Assembly: GCA_947500545.1 (NCBI GenBank)
Contig: CANMSO010000007.1
Location: 1 to 64,000 of the forward strand
From: an uncultured Aquimarina sp.
GTDB lineage: Bacteria > Bacteroidota > Bacteroidia > Flavobacteriales > Flavobacteriaceae
Reading direction: 5' to 3'
Length of the DNA: 64,000 nucleotides
Shown here: positions 28,057 through 37,654 of the stretch, in pieces
Position numbering within the stretch: the first letter of the stretch is position 1
Layout: each line of letters begins with the position of its first letter
Translations under genes and position numbers: made by a program
Notes under the pieces: model-generated
Told to the model about the DNA's origin: nothing
Databases searched by the model: none
The model's input: the letters and a program-made list of their open reading frames with translations, nothing else

Positions 28057-30468
28057 ATGAGTTATATAAACACAAAGCGTCATTATCATATTAGAATTCT
28101 AGTTTTAATGTTAGCTCCATTATTTAGTTTTAGTCAGATTCAGATTAAGGGGCAAATAAATGATGAAAAAGAAACTATTCCTTTTGTAAATATTATAATC
28201 AAAGACAAGGAGAATAAAATAGTAACAGGAAGCATTACAGATGATTTAGGTTTTTTTTCACTTGAAGTTCAAGAAGGAAATTACAAAATAGCCCTAAGTC
28301 ATGTTGGATATAGAGAGTTAGAAAAAGAATTACTGGCATCAAACGATACTCCTATCATTGATTTAGGAAGCATTATTTTAGAAGCAGATAATGAATTAGA
28401 TGAGGTAGTTATCATAAAAAACAAAAAGCGGATAACACAAAAGGTTGATCGTTTGGTTTATAATAATGAAAATAATGGAATGACTGGTGGTGGAACAGGG
28501 TTAGATGTTTTAAGGGTGGCTCCCGGTGTAACGCTTAGTGATGATCAATTAGTTATGATAGGGAAGAGTGGAATGCGATTAATGGTAGATGGGCGGTTAG
28601 TTCCTTTGGCAGGTAGTGATTTAGTAAATTATATATCTTCCATTTCATCAGATGATATTAAAGAAGTAGAAGTAATTACTAATCCACCAGCAAAATATGA
28701 AGCTGAAGGTAATAGTGGACTTATAAACATAATTTACAAAAGGGATACAGAAAAAACTTGGAGTAACAGAGTAAATTTATCATATACACAAGCAAAGTAT
28801 CCGATTTACAATTTGAATAACAGCTTTAGTTACAATAAGAATAAACTAAAGTTATTATTAGGTTTCAATGCAACTTTAGGAAATAATGAAGTACAACGAA
28901 GAACCGAAATCTTTTATGATAGAGGACTTTGGGAATTGGATAGAGTAGATAAATGGAGAGAAGATAAATTGTCAAGTAGATTAATGTTGGATTATAGTAT
29001 TTCTAAAAATACTACTATCGGAATGCAATATTTAAATAACCTAAATTATCCTGATGCAGATATAAGAAATAAAAATAATGTTTTCGAACAACAAAATCTA
29101 GAGTCTATTCTAAATGGAAATTCTGTAAGAAATGTACAGAATATATACAATGCAATGAACTTCAATTTTGTAACAAAGCTAGATACATTAGGAAGAAAAA
29201 TATCAGTCGATTTAGATTTTTTTAATAATGTAAAAGATGAAGATATAGCTGTAGATACTGATTCATTTGCACCAGACGGAACAAAAATAGAAGATGTTTT
29301 TTCTAACTTAAATATATCTGATGAAGATCTCAAAAATTATAGCGCAAGAATAGATGTAGAATATCCTTTGTCAAATATTAATCTGTCGTTCGGAGGAAAG
29401 ATTAATCATTCAGAAAGTTTATATAAAATAGAGAATTTTAATACTTTATCAGGTAACAATGTATTAAATCCAGAATTTGGAGATGATTTTAAATATCTTG
29501 AAACGCAACAAGCAGTCTATGTAAGTGCTGCAAAGAGTCTGGGAAAGAAGGTTGATGTAAAACTGGGGTTACGATTAGAGAATACTGAAACAGAAGGAAT
29601 TTCTTTTGTAGAAAATGAAACAAATGAGTTTGATTATCTAAGACTTTTTCCCACATTTTATTTGTCGTATAAAAAAAGTGAGACCAGTGTATTTTCTATT
29701 AATTACGGAAGGAGAATCAGAAGACCTTTATATTATGAGTTAAGTCCTGTAAGACGTTATTATACAAATACATTTTATTTAGAAGGAAATCCTCTACTAA
29801 GACCTTCATTTTCTGATAATCTTGAGTTTTCACATGCTTATAAGAACAAATTGTTTTCAGGAGTATTCTTGAATATAGAGTCCGATGGTTTTGGAGAAGT
29901 AGCAGTAATAAGTGAGGATTCAGAAGAGCAAGCCTATAGCGTACAAAATTACTATACTCTATATAACTATGGGATTAGTGAGCATTATTCATTTGAAAAG
30001 TTTAATTGGTGGGAAAGCCAAAACGCGATATATGTTTTAGGAAGTGATGTTAAGTTTGATAGGGAAATAAATACAAGAACTCGACAAGGGCTAAGATTTT
30101 ACTTCGAAACAAATAATACAATACACTTAAATGCTAAGAAGAGCTTAAAAGCTCAAATTAACTATAGTTATAGTTCTCCATACAATAAAAATCAATTTAA
30201 GTATGAGGAGCGCCATAAACTAGATGTTTCTTTTCAATATCAACTCCTAAATAATAATCTTCAGTTTACTGCGGGAGCCTTTGATATATTAAGGTTAAAT
30301 GAGCTTGGTAAAACGGCCTTTGTTAATGATATCAGACAGTTTTACAGAGTATATATGAGAGACCGATCAGTAAGGTTTTCTGTAATGTACAAATTCGGAA
30401 ATAAAAAAATAAGAGTAAAACAAAGGAAGTTTGGAAATGAAGAGGAGAGAAGAAGGTCTGGTAATTAA
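28057..30468 (+). CDS. TonB-dependent outer-membrane receptor (OMP_b-brl_3 type)
   Basis: This 803-residue outer-membrane protein has an N-terminal signal peptide (about 1-26, ending LFSFSQ). A carboxypeptidase-regulatory-like domain follows (about 30-115, with the TDDLGFFSL and HVGYRE motifs), then a plug domain with LDVLRVAPGV (near 150) and VEVITNPPAKYEAEG (near 209). From about 250 there is a long beta-barrel, ending in FSVMYKFG near 780. The sequence continues about 25 basic residues beyond the expected barrel end. Family members import or export ligands energised by TonB. Inside an NRPS/PKS cluster it may take up the product (as for a siderophore), sense it, or provide self-protection; the sequence does not decide. 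It lies 50 bases after the mutase and 11 bases before the thioesterase, so it is in the operon. Confidence 0.93.
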   Translation: MSYINTKRHYHIRILVLMLAPLFSFSQIQIKGQINDEKETIPFVNIIIKDKENKIVTGSITDDLGFFSLEVQEGNYKIALSHVGYRELEKELLASNDTPIIDLGSIILEADNELDEVVIIKNKKRITQKVDRLVYNNENNGMTGGGTGLDVLRVAPGVTLSDDQLVMIGKSGMRLMVDGRLVPLAGSDLVNYISSISSDDIKEVEVITNPPAKYEAEGNSGLINIIYKRDTEKTWSNRVNLSYTQAKYPIYNLNNSFSYNKNKLKLLLGFNATLGNNEVQRRTEIFYDRGLWELDRVDKWREDKLSSRLMLDYSISKNTTIGMQYLNNLNYPDADIRNKNNVFEQQNLESILNGNSVRNVQNIYNAMNFNFVTKLDTLGRKISVDLDFFNNVKDEDIAVDTDSFAPDGTKIEDVFSNLNISDEDLKNYSARIDVEYPLSNINLSFGGKINHSESLYKIENFNTLSGNNVLNPEFGDDFKYLETQQAVYVSAAKSLGKKVDVKLGLRLENTETEGISFVENETNEFDYLRLFPTFYLSYKKSETSVFSINYGRRIRRPLYYELSPVRRYYTNTFYLEGNPLLRPSFSDNLEFSHAYKNKLFSGVFLNIESDGFGEVAVISEDSEEQAYSVQNYYTLYNYGISEHYSFEKFNWWESQNAIYVLGSDVKFDREINTRTRQGLRFYFETNNTIHLNAKKSLKAQINYSYSSPYNKNQFKYEERHKLDVSFQYQLLNNNLQFTAGAFDILRLNELGKTAFVNDIRQFYRVYMRDRSVRFSVMYKFGNKKIRVKQRKFGNEEERRRSGN

Positions 30469-30479
30469 ATCAAAAATAA

Positions 30480-31214
30480 ATGAATAATAAGTTTCAAGTA
30501 TTTGCTTTACATTTTGCTGGAGGAGGGTTTTACTCATATAACTTTCTGAAAAATTATATAAGTTTTGATATCGAATTTATCTCTCTGGAATTACCAGGCA
30601 GAGGAAAAAGAGTTAAGGAAGACTTAATTAAAGATAAAGCATTGGCTATCGAAGATTATTTTGATCAAATCAAAACACTAAGAAATAAGAATCCTTATAT
30701 TATTTATGGGCACAGCATGGGGGCAACAATGGGATTATCACTAGTTCAAAGAATGGAGGATATTCAGGATCCTCCGGTAGGGTTGGTTGTCTCAGGGAAT
30801 CCAGGACCTGGCATCACAAAAACTAATAAAGATGGCACAAGAAAAGTCAGGGCAAAGCGGTATTTAATGAGCGATGATGGTTTTAAAGACGAATTACGAG
30901 AATTAGGAGGAGTTCCTGAAGAAATATTAGAAAATAATGAACTATTTCAATTCTTTAACCCAATCATGCGCGCTGATTTTGAAATACTAGAAAAAGATAA
31001 CTTCTCGGAAAAAGAGATAGTACTTAATGTTCCTATATATGCAGTTATGGGTTCTGAAGAGGAATATCACCATAGTATAGAAAACTGGAAGAGGTTTACT
31101 TGTTCTAGTTTTCAAAGTAAAATTTTACCAGGAGATCACTTTTTTATAAAGAAATATCCAAAAGAATTGATCGATGTTATGATGCATTACTTTAAACATT
31201 CAGTTACTTATTAA
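30480..31214 (+). CDS. Type II (editing) thioesterase
   Basis: This is a stand-alone alpha/beta-hydrolase of 244 residues, the usual length for NRPS/PKS type II thioesterases. It opens with an LHFAGGGFYSYNF segment (about 10-22). The nucleophile is Ser79 in GHSMGA and the catalytic His is probably His220 in GDHFF. The pattern LELPGRGKR (about 39-47) is typical of the family. Such enzymes strip mis-loaded or stalled acyl groups from carrier proteins. Because none of the synthetases in the window has a terminal TE domain, an additional role in chain release is possible but unproven. It follows the receptor gene by 11 bases; a 251-base stretch without a gene or clear promoter separates it from the exporter. 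Confidence 0.93.
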   Translation: MNNKFQVFALHFAGGGFYSYNFLKNYISFDIEFISLELPGRGKRVKEDLIKDKALAIEDYFDQIKTLRNKNPYIIYGHSMGATMGLSLVQRMEDIQDPPVGLVVSGNPGPGITKTNKDGTRKVRAKRYLMSDDGFKDELRELGGVPEEILENNELFQFFNPIMRADFEILEKDNFSEKEIVLNVPIYAVMGSEEEYHHSIENWKRFTCSSFQSKILPGDHFFIKKYPKELIDVMMHYFKHSVTY

Positions 31215-31465
31215 TAAAGCTTGTAGTTCAAATACATATAAATAAGAATTAATAAATGATTTAAGTATTGATTTGACTATGTATTATTATAAGTATCAAC
31301 TTCCTAAAAAGGACTAAATAACATTATTAAATTAAGTATGGATATAGGATTATTAATTTAACCCTATTCTGTATACATTCATATATCTATATCAGAAATT
31401 CTATTTCGGATAATCAATAGAGGAATAAATCTTCACACGAAATACATAACTATAAAACTTATAAG

Positions 31466-33106
31466 ATGCTAAAATTAAAACCAAAAGATATTGTTCTTTT
31501 ATTATTATATGCCATACCAAATACGATTCTAAGTTTTGCGATTATATATATAATAAATAATGTGCTCTCAGGGAATGAACAATTCTTAAAAGATTACATG
31601 ATTATAGTTTTTTTATCTATCGTTGGATACACGTACTTGTTAAATGTAATATTTCAAAAAGGGCTGAATAAATATGCTTTTAAAATTTTGTATAAAAACG
31701 AAAAAAACTTGTTTAATCAAATACTAAGAGCTCCGTTAGCAACTCTCGAAAAATTTGGGACGCAACGTTTTTATACAGCAATGGAAGATTTACGAATATT
31801 TTCTAATCTACCTTATACTGTTACACATACAGTTAGTTCATTATTGATGTTGGTTCTTGGAGTTGTGTATATGTTTACATTATCGGCAGTATCTGCAGGA
31901 ATCGTTCTTGCCCTTATAGTTTTGGTAGCCGTTTGCTATTTTATAGTTATGAATTCAATGTCAAATCAAGTTGGAAAGCTTAGAAAAATGAATGAACATT
32001 ACTATAAATATGTGAATGATTTGATATTGGGGTTCAAAGAATTAAAGTTGAGTGTTTCTCGAAGAAAAAATATTATGAGCGATTACTTAGGCCCAAACCG
32101 TGATTCTTCAGAAAAATTAGATTTTAATATCAATTATGTTTTTCTGTCAATAAATATGGTTAGCCAATATGGGTTATATGTTGTAATTGCTGCTATTTTA
32201 TTTGGATTACCCGCTTTAGGTTTTTTAGAAAGAGCAGACGTAATTGCATATGTTGTAGTGATTCTTTTTATCTCTGGACCAATAAATAACTTAATAAATT
32301 TGCAACAAATGTATACCCGCTTTATGGTTGCAAATAAGAGGATTAAAACTTTTATGGAAGACTTTCAAATTAATGATGAAGTAGAGGTCTTAACAGAAAA
32401 TAAGGAAGACCATAAGTTCTCTTCGTTGAAATTTGAAAATATGTGTTTTGATTATGAAAGTGAAAATGAAGAAAAAACTTTTGCCTTAGGTCCTGTTAAC
32501 CTTACTATTGATAAAGGAGAAGTTTTGTTTATAGTAGGAGGTAATGGTTCAGGAAAAAGCACGTTTATTAATGTTTTAACTGGTTTGTATACACCCACAA
32601 AGGGAAGAGTCGTTTTGAATGATAATATGGATCTGAATATCAAGAATGATTTGCAAGATTCTATGACCGCAATTTTTACCAACAATCATATATTTTCTCA
32701 TAATTATGATGATTATACTCTTGAGAATAATAAGGAATATGGTCAACTGTTAAAAACTATGCAGTTGGATCAAGTGGTTGCTGATGATAAAGAAGAATCT
32801 GCCAGAAGAAAATTTTCTAAAGGACAAAGTAAGCGAATGTCAATGATTTTTGCGCTTCTAGAAAAGAAACCAATTTTGATATTAGATGAATGGGCGGCAG
32901 ATCAAGATCCTCATTTTAGAAAATACTTCTATGAAGAACTAATACCAAAATTAAGAGCAGAAGGAAAAACTATTATAGCAGTAACCCACGATGATGCATA
33001 TTTTCACCTTGCCGACAGAATAATAAAATTCGATTACGGAAAAATCGTAAAAGATGTAAACGTAATAAATAATAAAGAAGAACTGGCCGAAAATCTCTGG
33101 GCATAG
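31466..33106 (+). CDS. Cyclic-peptide export ABC transporter (PvdE/SyrD type), fused permease-ATPase
   Basis: This 546-residue half-transporter has six predicted membrane helices in residues 1-290 (first near 10-30, a pair near 115-160, further ones near 225-280) and a C-terminal ATPase domain. Walker A is GGNGSGKST (near 354). The signature motif is changed to SKGQSKRMS (near 450), and Walker B is ILILDEWAADQDP (near 470). This combination is typical of the family that exports pyoverdine precursor and syringopeptin-type peptides across the inner membrane. It is the likely exporter of the cluster product and hints that the product or its precursor is a modified or cyclic peptide. It is followed 60 bases later by an NRPS gene. 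Confidence 0.93.
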   Translation: MLKLKPKDIVLLLLYAIPNTILSFAIIYIINNVLSGNEQFLKDYMIIVFLSIVGYTYLLNVIFQKGLNKYAFKILYKNEKNLFNQILRAPLATLEKFGTQRFYTAMEDLRIFSNLPYTVTHTVSSLLMLVLGVVYMFTLSAVSAGIVLALIVLVAVCYFIVMNSMSNQVGKLRKMNEHYYKYVNDLILGFKELKLSVSRRKNIMSDYLGPNRDSSEKLDFNINYVFLSINMVSQYGLYVVIAAILFGLPALGFLERADVIAYVVVILFISGPINNLINLQQMYTRFMVANKRIKTFMEDFQINDEVEVLTENKEDHKFSSLKFENMCFDYESENEEKTFALGPVNLTIDKGEVLFIVGGNGSGKSTFINVLTGLYTPTKGRVVLNDNMDLNIKNDLQDSMTAIFTNNHIFSHNYDDYTLENNKEYGQLLKTMQLDQVVADDKEESARRKFSKGQSKRMSMIFALLEKKPILILDEWAADQDPHFRKYFYEELIPKLRAEGKTIIAVTHDDAYFHLADRIIKFDYGKIVKDVNVINNKEELAENLWA

Positions 33107-33166
33107 GCAGAATAAACTCTTATAAATAAGAGTAGATATTTTAATAATCATATAGAACTTTTTGAT

Positions 33167-36100
33167 ATGAAATTGACACTTCCACAACAAGATGTCTATT
33201 TTGAGCAATTGTTATATCCAAACGAACCTATTTATAATATAGGTGCCAAAATAGCTATTAAGGGTGATATAGATTTTGAAACCCTAAATGAAGCATATAT
33301 AAAGCTAATCGATCAACATGACGCATATAGAAGTATTGTTGTGCATACCTCAGAAAATGCCGAAATAGAGGCTTTGTCAGAGCATAATTCCTCTCTTGGT
33401 TATGTAGATTTTTCTGATCAAGAAAATGCAAATAATCTTGCTAATGTATTTATGCAAAGCACTTTTGAAGAACCTTTTGATTTTACTTCTAAAGAATTAT
33501 TGCACAAGTTTATTCTAGTTAGGGTAGATAAAACATATCATTATTTATTCTCTGTATATCATCATATTATTACTGATGGTTGGGGAACATCCTTAATGTT
33601 TCAGAGGTTAGTTAAGAATTATAATGAACTTATAGAATTAGGTCGTGTAGATACAGAGTACCCTTTTTACTATGAAGATTTTGTTAATGATGATAGAGAA
33701 TATAGCAATTCCGAAGCTTTTTTAAAAGATAAACTTTTTTGGAAAGAGAAGTTTCAAAACCTTCCTGAACGCTTATTTGAGAAACTTGATGAAACTATTG
33801 ACCTTAATAAGAGTAGTCGAAAAGAATTAATAGTTAAAAGATCGGTATATAATCAACTTTCAGAGATAGCTAAAACGTATAAGAGTTCAACTTTTCATGT
33901 GATTTTGGCATTGTTATATCTTTATTTTGGAAGGAAACATCAAAATAAAGATTTTGCAATTGGGCTTCCTGTTTTGAACAGAAGTAAGTCAATTTTTAAA
34001 AAAACTGTAGGTCTTTTTATGGGGGTTTCTGCTTTACGAATACCTCTTGATTTTGAAAACACATTTGAAGATCTAGTTAGTCAAATAAAACAAGAATTAA
34101 GACAAGATTATCGCCATCAACGTTTTCCATTGGGGAAACTTATCAAAGAATTAGATGTTTTTCAGGAAAAGGATAGATTGTTTAATATCACATTGTCCTA
34201 TGAGAAACAGAACTATTCAGATCATTTTAAGAATACAACAACAAGAGTTATTCCACTAACGCACCAGTCTGAAAGGGTAGCTCTGGCAGTATATATTAGA
34301 GAATTTGACGAACTAGAAGATGTAAAAATCGATTTTGATTATAATATTAATTATTTTGATGAAGATTCTGCCAGTCAGTTAGTTTCGCATTTTGAACATC
34401 TTATGGAAGATGTTATTATAAATTCGAAGAAAAAATTATCAGATTATAACTACTTAACACAGAAAGAACAGCAACAAGTATTAAGCGCTTTTAATCATAC
34501 ACAGTCGGTTTATAATAAAGAAGCAACACTATTGTCCTTTTTTGATGATCAAGTAAAGAAAAACCCAAATAGCATTGCGATTCAAGATAGGTTTAACACC
34601 TATAGCTATAAAGAATTAGATGTTAAATCAAATCAAGTAGCCAATTATATATTTCAAGAGTTTGGAGACAAGGATAAATCTCCGGTAGCTATTTTAATGC
34701 ATCGTTCTGCAGACTTGATAGCAATTTTGATGGGAGTTTTTAAGTCAGGAAGAGCTTATATCCCTTTGGATCCAAGTTTTCCTAAAGAACGACTTGAGTA
34801 CATAATTGTACATAGTGGTGTAAAGTGTATAATAGGAGATGCTCAACAAGAGAATATAATTAATACTGCGGTTAGATTTATAAACGTAGAAACCATACTC
34901 AATAGTAATGATCTTAATGAATCTCGTTTAAGTAGAGTACAATCATCTGATACGGCATATATAATATATACTTCGGGCTCTACAGGAGCCCCTAAAGGAG
35001 TAGAAGTAGGACATCAATCTCTATTAAATTTTTTGTTAAGCATTAAGCAAAAGCCAGGGATTACAAATAAAGATATACTGTTTTCTGTAACTACTCAGTC
35101 TTTTGATATTTCTATATTAGAATTTTTTACTCCGTTAATTTCTGGAGCAAAATTATATGTTATCGATAATGATACTTTGGTTGATCCTTTGGCTATAATC
35201 AAAGAACTAAAACGCATTAACCCTACCATTATACAAGCAACACCTAGTTTTTACCAGATGCTTTACAATGCGAATTGGGAAGGAGATAATACCCTAAAAA
35301 TATTATGTGGAGGAGATCTATTGAGTGAATCTCTTGCAGAAAACCTAATAAGTACTTGTTCAGAGGTCTGGAACATGTATGGCCCTACAGAAACAACAAT
35401 TTGGTCAAGTATAAAAAAAGTGACTACATCCAAAGATGCTTCCAATATTGGAAGACCCATATGTAACACCAATATTTACGTGCTTGATCAATATAAAAAG
35501 CTCTTACCAATAGGTACTACAGGTAATATTTATATAGGTGGAGATGGATTGGCAAAAGGGTATTTTAAAAATGAAACCTTAACGAAAGAAAAATTTATAA
35601 AGAATCCGTTTAATGAAAAAGGAAAGATCTATGATACCGGGGATATAGGTAGATGGAATACCCATGGCGAAATTGAGTTTTTAGGACGTAATGATCATCA
35701 GGTTAAAATAAGAGGGTATCGTATTGAGCTAGGCGAAATAGAAACCAAGTTAAACCAATTAGAAACAATAAAATCTTCTGTTGTCGTTGCCAAAAAGAGA
35801 ACAAATCAAGAAGCTTCTTTAATAGCTTATGTAATTTTAAATCAAAAGTTGATTAATGTAGATAATATAATCAGCCATCTACAAAAAGAATTACCAGAGT
35901 ATATGATACCATATACATTTATTCCATTAGAGAGTTTTCCATTAACACCTAATAAAAAAATAAATAGAAAAATACTGGCCCAAAAGGATACAAAACCTTC
36001 TGTAGCTAAATCAAAACACAAAAAGCCTAAAACCAGTTTAGAAATTAAACTTTGTAAATATTATAAAGAAGTTTTAGATACAAAAAATGAAATAGGCACA

Positions 36101-37612
36101 ACTGATAATTTTTTCAGACTTGGAGGACACTCGCTAAATGCAGTTAGATTAATTGGTAAAATAGAAAAAGAATTAGGACACCAGATTTCTTTAAAAACCA
36201 TTTTTGATCATCCAACGATAGCTTCATTATCAATGTTTTTAGAGCAGAGGGATACCCAAGAATTAAAATCGATAACTCGAACAGAAATAAAATCACACTA
36301 CCCTATTACCCTGCCCCAATATGCGATATGGTTGGCTTCATTTCAAAGTGAAAAATCAGTAGCATATAACATGTTTAGATCATATAAAGTAAAGGGTAGG
36401 TTTGATCATGTTTTGTTGGAAAAAGCTTTTAGAAAAGTTATTGATAAACATGAAACACTACGAACTAACTTTGTTGAGTTTAAGGGTTTCCCATATCAAG
36501 TAATTAAATCGAGTAAAGAAACTTTTTTTAAAATAGACCGGTTTTTTGTAGATGACTCTAAGATAAAAAGAGAATTGGAAGAGTATGCCAATCAAGAGTT
36601 TGATCTTAAGGAAGAGACGTTAGTACGTCTGGGTATGTTTGAAACATCAACAGGGGATAGTTTATTGTTATTTGTCACACATCATATCATGATGGACGGA
36701 TGGTCTTTAGAAGTCATGATTAAAGAAGTTGTTGAGTACTATATTTCATTTACTTCGGGGAAAAGTTTTCAAGAAGAAATACTTAGTCTTCAATTTAAGG
36801 ATTATGCAGTTTGGCAACATAATATTGAGCTTGATAATAAAAAAGCTAACCATCAATTTTGGAAACAGTATCTTAATAATTATCAGTGGAGAAGCTTGAT
36901 TGCTTATGATCAAGAAGGAGGGTTGGGCGAGAAATATTCAGGTAGTTTTTATCATTTTAATTGGGATAGGACGTTTCTTGAAAAGTTAAATCAAACCGCG
37001 TTAAAGCAAAAAACTACGCTTCATACGTTATTGGCTACTGTATTTAATATACTGATTTATAAAATGCAAGGCCTTAATGATATTTGTATAGGTACAATAA
37101 ATTCTGGAAGACCTTTCTCAGATTTACACTCTCAAATTGGGATGTTTGTAAAAACATTACCATTACGTTTAAAGATAGAACCAGATCAATTGTTTACAGA
37201 AATGTTGCAAAATGTCCAAGAGGATATGTTGGCCATTGACAAATATCAAGATATCCCCGAAGATGTACTTAGCTCTCTAAGGTTAGAAGCGATTTTAGTA
37301 TTGCAAAACCCAACATTTAATTATGAGAAAATTGAAATAAACCAGGATTTTTCTTTGGAGTTTAATCCTGTAGATGCAAAATACAATAGATTACCTCTTT
37401 TAGTTAGTTTTTCTATAAACGAAGAACATCTACACGGGTCTGTTTATTATGACACCAGTAAATACGAAAAAGAAACTATTGAACTTCTAATTCTAAAATT
37501 TAAAAAAATATTGGATGAGGTTATAATTAACCCTAATATTTTGATAGATCATATAGATGCTAGCTTAGATTTCGAAAAAGAAGAAACTATTGAGATAGAT
37601 TTTAGTTTCTAG
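33167..37612 (+). CDS. Non-ribosomal peptide synthetase, C-A-T-C, predicted Gly
   Basis: This 1481-residue protein begins directly with a condensation domain (HHIITDG at 132-138) without the TubC docking domain of its relatives. The A domain (about 450-950) has YTSGSTGAPKG near 601 and specificity residues D-I-L-Q-L-G-M-I-W-K, one change from the Gly code. The carrier has Ser989 in LGGHSL. A second, intact C domain (about 1040-1481, HHIMMDG at 1172-1178) ends the protein with no module after it. The terminal C domain may release the chain by cyclisation or hydrolysis, or it may hand over to an A-T module on a protein encoded left of the window. Separated from the other synthetases by export and tailoring genes, it may act first or last. 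Confidence 0.95.
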   Translation: MKLTLPQQDVYFEQLLYPNEPIYNIGAKIAIKGDIDFETLNEAYIKLIDQHDAYRSIVVHTSENAEIEALSEHNSSLGYVDFSDQENANNLANVFMQSTFEEPFDFTSKELLHKFILVRVDKTYHYLFSVYHHIITDGWGTSLMFQRLVKNYNELIELGRVDTEYPFYYEDFVNDDREYSNSEAFLKDKLFWKEKFQNLPERLFEKLDETIDLNKSSRKELIVKRSVYNQLSEIAKTYKSSTFHVILALLYLYFGRKHQNKDFAIGLPVLNRSKSIFKKTVGLFMGVSALRIPLDFENTFEDLVSQIKQELRQDYRHQRFPLGKLIKELDVFQEKDRLFNITLSYEKQNYSDHFKNTTTRVIPLTHQSERVALAVYIREFDELEDVKIDFDYNINYFDEDSASQLVSHFEHLMEDVIINSKKKLSDYNYLTQKEQQQVLSAFNHTQSVYNKEATLLSFFDDQVKKNPNSIAIQDRFNTYSYKELDVKSNQVANYIFQEFGDKDKSPVAILMHRSADLIAILMGVFKSGRAYIPLDPSFPKERLEYIIVHSGVKCIIGDAQQENIINTAVRFINVETILNSNDLNESRLSRVQSSDTAYIIYTSGSTGAPKGVEVGHQSLLNFLLSIKQKPGITNKDILFSVTTQSFDISILEFFTPLISGAKLYVIDNDTLVDPLAIIKELKRINPTIIQATPSFYQMLYNANWEGDNTLKILCGGDLLSESLAENLISTCSEVWNMYGPTETTIWSSIKKVTTSKDASNIGRPICNTNIYVLDQYKKLLPIGTTGNIYIGGDGLAKGYFKNETLTKEKFIKNPFNEKGKIYDTGDIGRWNTHGEIEFLGRNDHQVKIRGYRIELGEIETKLNQLETIKSSVVVAKKRTNQEASLIAYVILNQKLINVDNIISHLQKELPEYMIPYTFIPLESFPLTPNKKINRKILAQKDTKPSVAKSKHKKPKTSLEIKLCKYYKEVLDTKNEIGTTDNFFRLGGHSLNAVRLIGKIEKELGHQISLKTIFDHPTIASLSMFLEQRDTQELKSITRTEIKSHYPITLPQYAIWLASFQSEKSVAYNMFRSYKVKGRFDHVLLEKAFRKVIDKHETLRTNFVEFKGFPYQVIKSSKETFFKIDRFFVDDSKIKRELEEYANQEFDLKEETLVRLGMFETSTGDSLLLFVTHHIMMDGWSLEVMIKEVVEYYISFTSGKSFQEEILSLQFKDYAVWQHNIELDNKKANHQFWKQYLNNYQWRSLIAYDQEGGLGEKYSGSFYHFNWDRTFLEKLNQTALKQKTTLHTLLATVFNILIYKMQGLNDICIGTINSGRPFSDLHSQIGMFVKTLPLRLKIEPDQLFTEMLQNVQEDMLAIDKYQDIPEDVLSSLRLEAILVLQNPTFNYEKIEINQDFSLEFNPVDAKYNRLPLLVSFSINEEHLHGSVYYDTSKYEKETIELLILKFKKILDEVIINPNILIDHIDASLDFEKEETIEIDFSF

Positions 37613-37654
37613 AATTACCTATTTGATAACATTTACCCTTTTACATAAACTATT

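Noticed and set aside
31215..31465. 251-base gap between thioesterase and exporter as a promoter region
   Set aside because: No TAnnTTTG box, no convincing hairpin and no small frame with coding character; nothing to report.
33116..33133. Inverted repeat ACTCTTAT/ATAAGAGT between the exporter and the NRPS at 33167
   Set aside because: The loop is only 2 bases and no T-run follows, so not a convincing terminator inside this operon.
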